From Chloroflexota bacterium (lineage in GTDB: Bacteria > Chloroflexota > Dormibacteria > CF-121), in assembly GCA_005881235.1 (NCBI GenBank), contig VBEQ01000129.1, positions 1-8,213 on the forward strand: a stretch of 8,213 nt of DNA, read 5' to 3'. Under the pieces are notes generated by a model. That model worked only from the letters and a program-made list of their open reading frames with translations. It did not search any database and was not told the origin of the DNA. A program made the position numbers and the translations under genes. Shown one piece after another: positions 6,366 to 8,213 of the stretch. Every line of letters starts with the position of its first letter. Position 1 is the stretch's first letter.

Positions 6366-6632
6366 ATGCCTGGTTTTTTCGGTCATTGGTACATCCTCGT
6401 TCTGATCCTGGTCATCGTGCTGATCGTCTACGGACCGGGGAAGCTGCCTGAAGTCGGCGGGGCGATCGGGAAGGCCATGCGCGAATTCCGCAAGACCTCG
6501 AGCGACATCCAGGAAGAGTTCAAGAAGAGCGCGACGCCGGATTCGAGCACCGAACAGCACGCCACGAGCGGGCCGGCCCCGGACGTCAAACCGGCCACTG
6601 ATGTGAAGTCGCCGACCGACAGCAAGGCCTGA
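6366..6632 (+). CDS. tatA: Sec-independent protein translocase subunit TatA (TatA/B family)
   Basis: TatA oligomerises around TatC-bound substrate to let folded twin-arginine proteins cross the membrane. The 88-aa protein has the expected layout: a very short N-terminus, one membrane helix (about 8-22, YILVLILVIVLIVY), the hinge YGPGKLPEVGG (22-32), an amphipathic helix (33-54, AIGKAMREFRKTSSDIQEEFKK) and a flexible hydrophilic tail rich in Ser, Thr, Pro and Asp. The nearly invariant Phe of the FG hinge is Tyr22 here. No polar residue sits in the membrane helix where E. coli TatA has Gln8, but His7 and Trp8 are close by. No separate tatB is visible in the window, so this subunit may serve both roles, as in TatAC-type systems. 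tatC begins 28 nt downstream. Confidence 0.92.
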   Translation: MPGFFGHWYILVLILVIVLIVYGPGKLPEVGGAIGKAMREFRKTSSDIQEEFKKSATPDSSTEQHATSGPAPDVKPATDVKSPTDSKA

Positions 6633-6650
6633 TTCCGGTCCGGCGCCGGT

Positions 6651-6655
6651 AGGGG
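6651..6655 (+). promoter_or_regulatory. Ribosome binding site deciding the tatC start
   Basis: AGGGG lies 5 nt before the ATG at 6661. The alternative ATG at 6703, just before the conserved TVIEHLEELR segment, has no comparable site, so the longer protein is preferred. Confidence 0.6.
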
Positions 6656-6660
6656 CAGCC

Positions 6661-7398
6661 ATGGCCAAGCCCAGCATCGTTCCGGCGGACGAGGAGCGGC
6701 GGATGACGGTCATCGAGCACCTCGAGGAACTGCGGCGCGTCCTGATCATCTCGCTGATCGCGTGGGGGGTCGCCACCGTGATCGGGTTCGCGGTCTCCCA
6801 GCCGGTGTTGGGCATCCTGCTGGGACCCGTCCACAAGGTGATCGGCAACCAGAGGCTGATTTACGGTGGCCCGGTCGATGCCTTCCTGCTCTTCTTCAAG
6901 ATCGGAATCTTCACCGGTTTCGTCCTCAGCAGTCCGATCATCATCTGGCAGGTCTGGACCTTCGTTGCCCCGGGCCTGCGTCGCAACGAGCGGCGCTTCG
7001 CCGTCGGCTTCGTTGGCTCGGCGGTCGCGCTGTTCGCGATGGGTATCGGCTTTGCCTTCTTCGCTCTGCCGATCGCCTTGAGGTTCTTAACCGGGATTGG
7101 CAACTCTGAGCTCCAGTACCTGCCCTTTGCCGACAAGTACATCAACTTCGTCCTGATTCTCATCGCCATCTTCGGCATCACCTTCGAGCTGCCGCTCGCG
7201 ATGACGATGCTCGGTCTCGCCGGGATTGTCAGCGCGCAATTCCTCAGACGCAACCGGCTGAAGTTCTGGATCGGGATCTTCGTCGGGGCCAACATGGTGA
7301 CTCCGGGGGTCGATCCCTTCACGCCCTTGCTGCTGACCGCTCCCCTCATCATTCTTTTCGAGCTCAGCATCCTCGTGATCCGCGCTCTGCGAAGATAG
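6661..7398 (+). CDS. tatC: Sec-independent protein translocase subunit TatC
   Basis: TatC is the membrane receptor that recognises the twin-arginine signal peptide and recruits TatA. The 245-aa protein shows six hydrophobic segments (about 27-46, 74-95, 115-138, 160-175, 177-193 and 222-240). The N-terminal cytoplasmic signature MTVIEHLEELR (15-25) is intact, as are SSPIIIWQVWTFVAPGL (90-106) and Glu110 in NERR, the counterpart of E. coli Glu103 in signal-peptide binding. Glu176 in TFELPL corresponds to E. coli Glu170, and Asp218 in VTPGVDPFTP corresponds to Asp211. The gene follows tatA directly, and six bases separate its stop from the TTG of rph, so tatA, tatC and rph are probably one transcript. 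Confidence 0.95.
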   Translation: MAKPSIVPADEERRMTVIEHLEELRRVLIISLIAWGVATVIGFAVSQPVLGILLGPVHKVIGNQRLIYGGPVDAFLLFFKIGIFTGFVLSSPIIIWQVWTFVAPGLRRNERRFAVGFVGSAVALFAMGIGFAFFALPIALRFLTGIGNSELQYLPFADKYINFVLILIAIFGITFELPLAMTMLGLAGIVSAQFLRRNRLKFWIGIFVGANMVTPGVDPFTPLLLTAPLIILFELSILVIRALRR

Positions 7399-7404
7399 AT
7401 CCAA

Positions 7405-8133
7405 TTGGCCCAGACGCGACCTGACGGCCGGAGGGTGGATCAGCTCCGGCCAGTAACGATCGAGACCGGCGTCAACCTCTACGCCGAAGGCTCGGCGCTC
7501 ATCAACATGGGCGACACCAGGGTGCTCTGTACCGCGAGCTGGGACGACAAGCCGCCACCACACAAGAAGGGGACCGGGGAAGGCTGGGTCACGGCCGAGT
7601 ATTCGATGCTGCCCCGGGCCACGCAGACGCGCACCGCGCGCGAATCGCGGACCGGACGGGTCGACGGGCGCACCCAGGAGATCCAGCGCCTGATCGGTCG
7701 CGCACTGCGGGCCGCCATCGATATGCCGCTGATGGGCGAGCGCACGATCATGGTGGACTGCGACGTGCTGCAGGCCGACGGCGGCACGCGCACGGCGTCG
7801 ATCACGGGCGGATTCGTCGCCCTCCACCTCGCGTTGCAGAAGGCCGTTGAGCGCAACCTGCTGCGCGTGATCCCGATCCGCCATTTCGTTTCCGCGGTTA
7901 GTGTCGGCATCGTGCAAGGCCAGCCCCGTCTGGACCTCAATTACCTCGAAGATTTCGCCGCCCAGACCGACATGAACTGTGTGCTCGCCGAGGACGGCCG
8001 CTTCATCGAGATCCAGGGCACCGCCGAGCAGGAGCCGTTCAAACCGGAAGAGATGGAGCAGATGCTCAAGCTCGCCGTCAAGGGCGCCGCCGAGCTGGTC
8101 GAGACCCAGAAGAAGGCGCTGAAACTGCGCTGA
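7405..8133 (+). CDS. rph: Ribonuclease PH
   Basis: RNase PH is a phosphate-dependent 3'-to-5' exoribonuclease that trims tRNA precursors and releases nucleoside diphosphates; it works as a hexamer of the PNPase/exosome fold. The 242-aa length is typical. Motifs in order are RPDGRRVDQLRPV (5-17), AEGSALI (27-33), RVDGRTQEIQRLIGRALRA (85-103) with the phosphate-binding Arg89, CDVLQADGGTRTASITG (119-135), and LDLNYLEDFAAQTDMN (176-191) with the metal-binding pair Asp183 and Asp189 at the usual six-residue spacing. The start codon is TTG at 7405; no ATG or GTG lies upstream before the tatC stop, and the first in-frame GTG (7435) would cut into the RPDGR motif. No clear ribosome binding site precedes it. 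The stop overlaps the apparent start of rdgB. Confidence 0.96.
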   Translation: MAQTRPDGRRVDQLRPVTIETGVNLYAEGSALINMGDTRVLCTASWDDKPPPHKKGTGEGWVTAEYSMLPRATQTRTARESRTGRVDGRTQEIQRLIGRALRAAIDMPLMGERTIMVDCDVLQADGGTRTASITGGFVALHLALQKAVERNLLRVIPIRHFVSAVSVGIVQGQPRLDLNYLEDFAAQTDMNCVLAEDGRFIEIQGTAEQEPFKPEEMEQMLKLAVKGAAELVETQKKALKLR

Positions 8134-8213
8134 AGCGGCTGCTGCTCGCCACGACGAACCCGGGCAAGCTCAAGGAGCTGCGCGCGATCCTGGGCGAGTT
8201 GCCGATGGAGCTG
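8130..8213 (+). CDS. rdgB: RdgB/HAM1 family non-canonical purine NTP pyrophosphatase, 5' part only
   Basis: The last 84 bases encode the beginning of an RdgB-like enzyme, which hydrolyses dITP, ITP and XTP to monophosphates and keeps these bases out of DNA and RNA. The visible residues include KRLLLATTNPGKLKELRAIL, where LLATxNPGKxKEL is the N-terminal nucleotide-binding signature of the family. The rest lies beyond the window. The codon in the usual start position is CTG at 8130-8132, overlapping the rph TGA as CTGA. In this frame I see no ATG, GTG or TTG within about 80 bases upstream, and the next TTG (8199) would remove the signature. Either translation starts at CTG by coupling to rph, or the base is a sequence error. 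A purine stretch AAGAAGG (8110-8116) lies about 13 nt upstream. Confidence 0.85.
   Translation, partial: MKRLLLATTNPGKLKELRAILGELPMEL

Noticed and set aside
1..8213. Mobile element, phage, defence island, CRISPR or novel biosynthetic cluster
   Set aside because: No transposase, integrase, direct-repeat array, nuclease/ATPase pair or atypical base composition was seen; all strong genes belong to known housekeeping families.

Overview
This GC-rich window (roughly two-thirds G+C by eye) is densely packed with bacterial housekeeping genes. Most ORFs run on the + strand, with short overlaps and GTG, TTG or even CTG starts. A trans-polyprenyl diphosphate synthase, a HemC-HemD fusion, a TatA/TatC pair without a separate TatB, and a membrane-anchored cyclophilin together suggest a high-GC bacterium, possibly of the Chloroflexota (Dormibacteria/Limnocylindria-like) or a neighbouring lineage. 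That placement is inference; no rRNA or strong marker is present.

Layout. Positions 1-368 are mostly non-coding, with one doubtful small basic ORF on the - strand. A two-gene block follows: glutamate racemase (murI, peptidoglycan D-glutamate) overlapping by 4 nt a long-chain trans-polyprenyl diphosphate synthase (probably for the quinone side chain). It ends tail-to-tail, stop codons overlapping, with a class I SAM-dependent methyltransferase on the - strand. From a short divergent intergenic region (2926-2968) a second + strand block starts: hemCD fusion, hemB and a secreted or membrane-anchored cyclophilin, each joined to the next by an ATGA overlap. A consensus TATAAT box at 6339-6344 then precedes a third block: tatA, tatC, rph (RNase PH) and the first codons of an rdgB/HAM1-type nucleotide pyrophosphatase cut by the window end.

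How the genes work together. HemB joins two 5-aminolevulinate molecules into porphobilinogen. The HemC half polymerises four of these into hydroxymethylbilane, and the HemD half closes it to uroporphyrinogen III, so three consecutive tetrapyrrole steps are made from two overlapping ORFs. TatA and TatC form a minimal twin-arginine exporter for folded proteins, and the adjacent cyclophilin faces the same extracytoplasmic compartment. Rph (tRNA 3' trimming) with RdgB (removal of non-canonical purine NTPs) is a commonly seen neighbour pair.

I found no mobile element, CRISPR array, tRNA, rRNA, phage gene or defence system, and no convincing new biological system. The points most worth checking are the apparent CTG start of rdgB, the HemC-HemD fusion, the symmetric divergent promoter arrangement at 2916-2969, and the cyclophilin coupled to heme genes.
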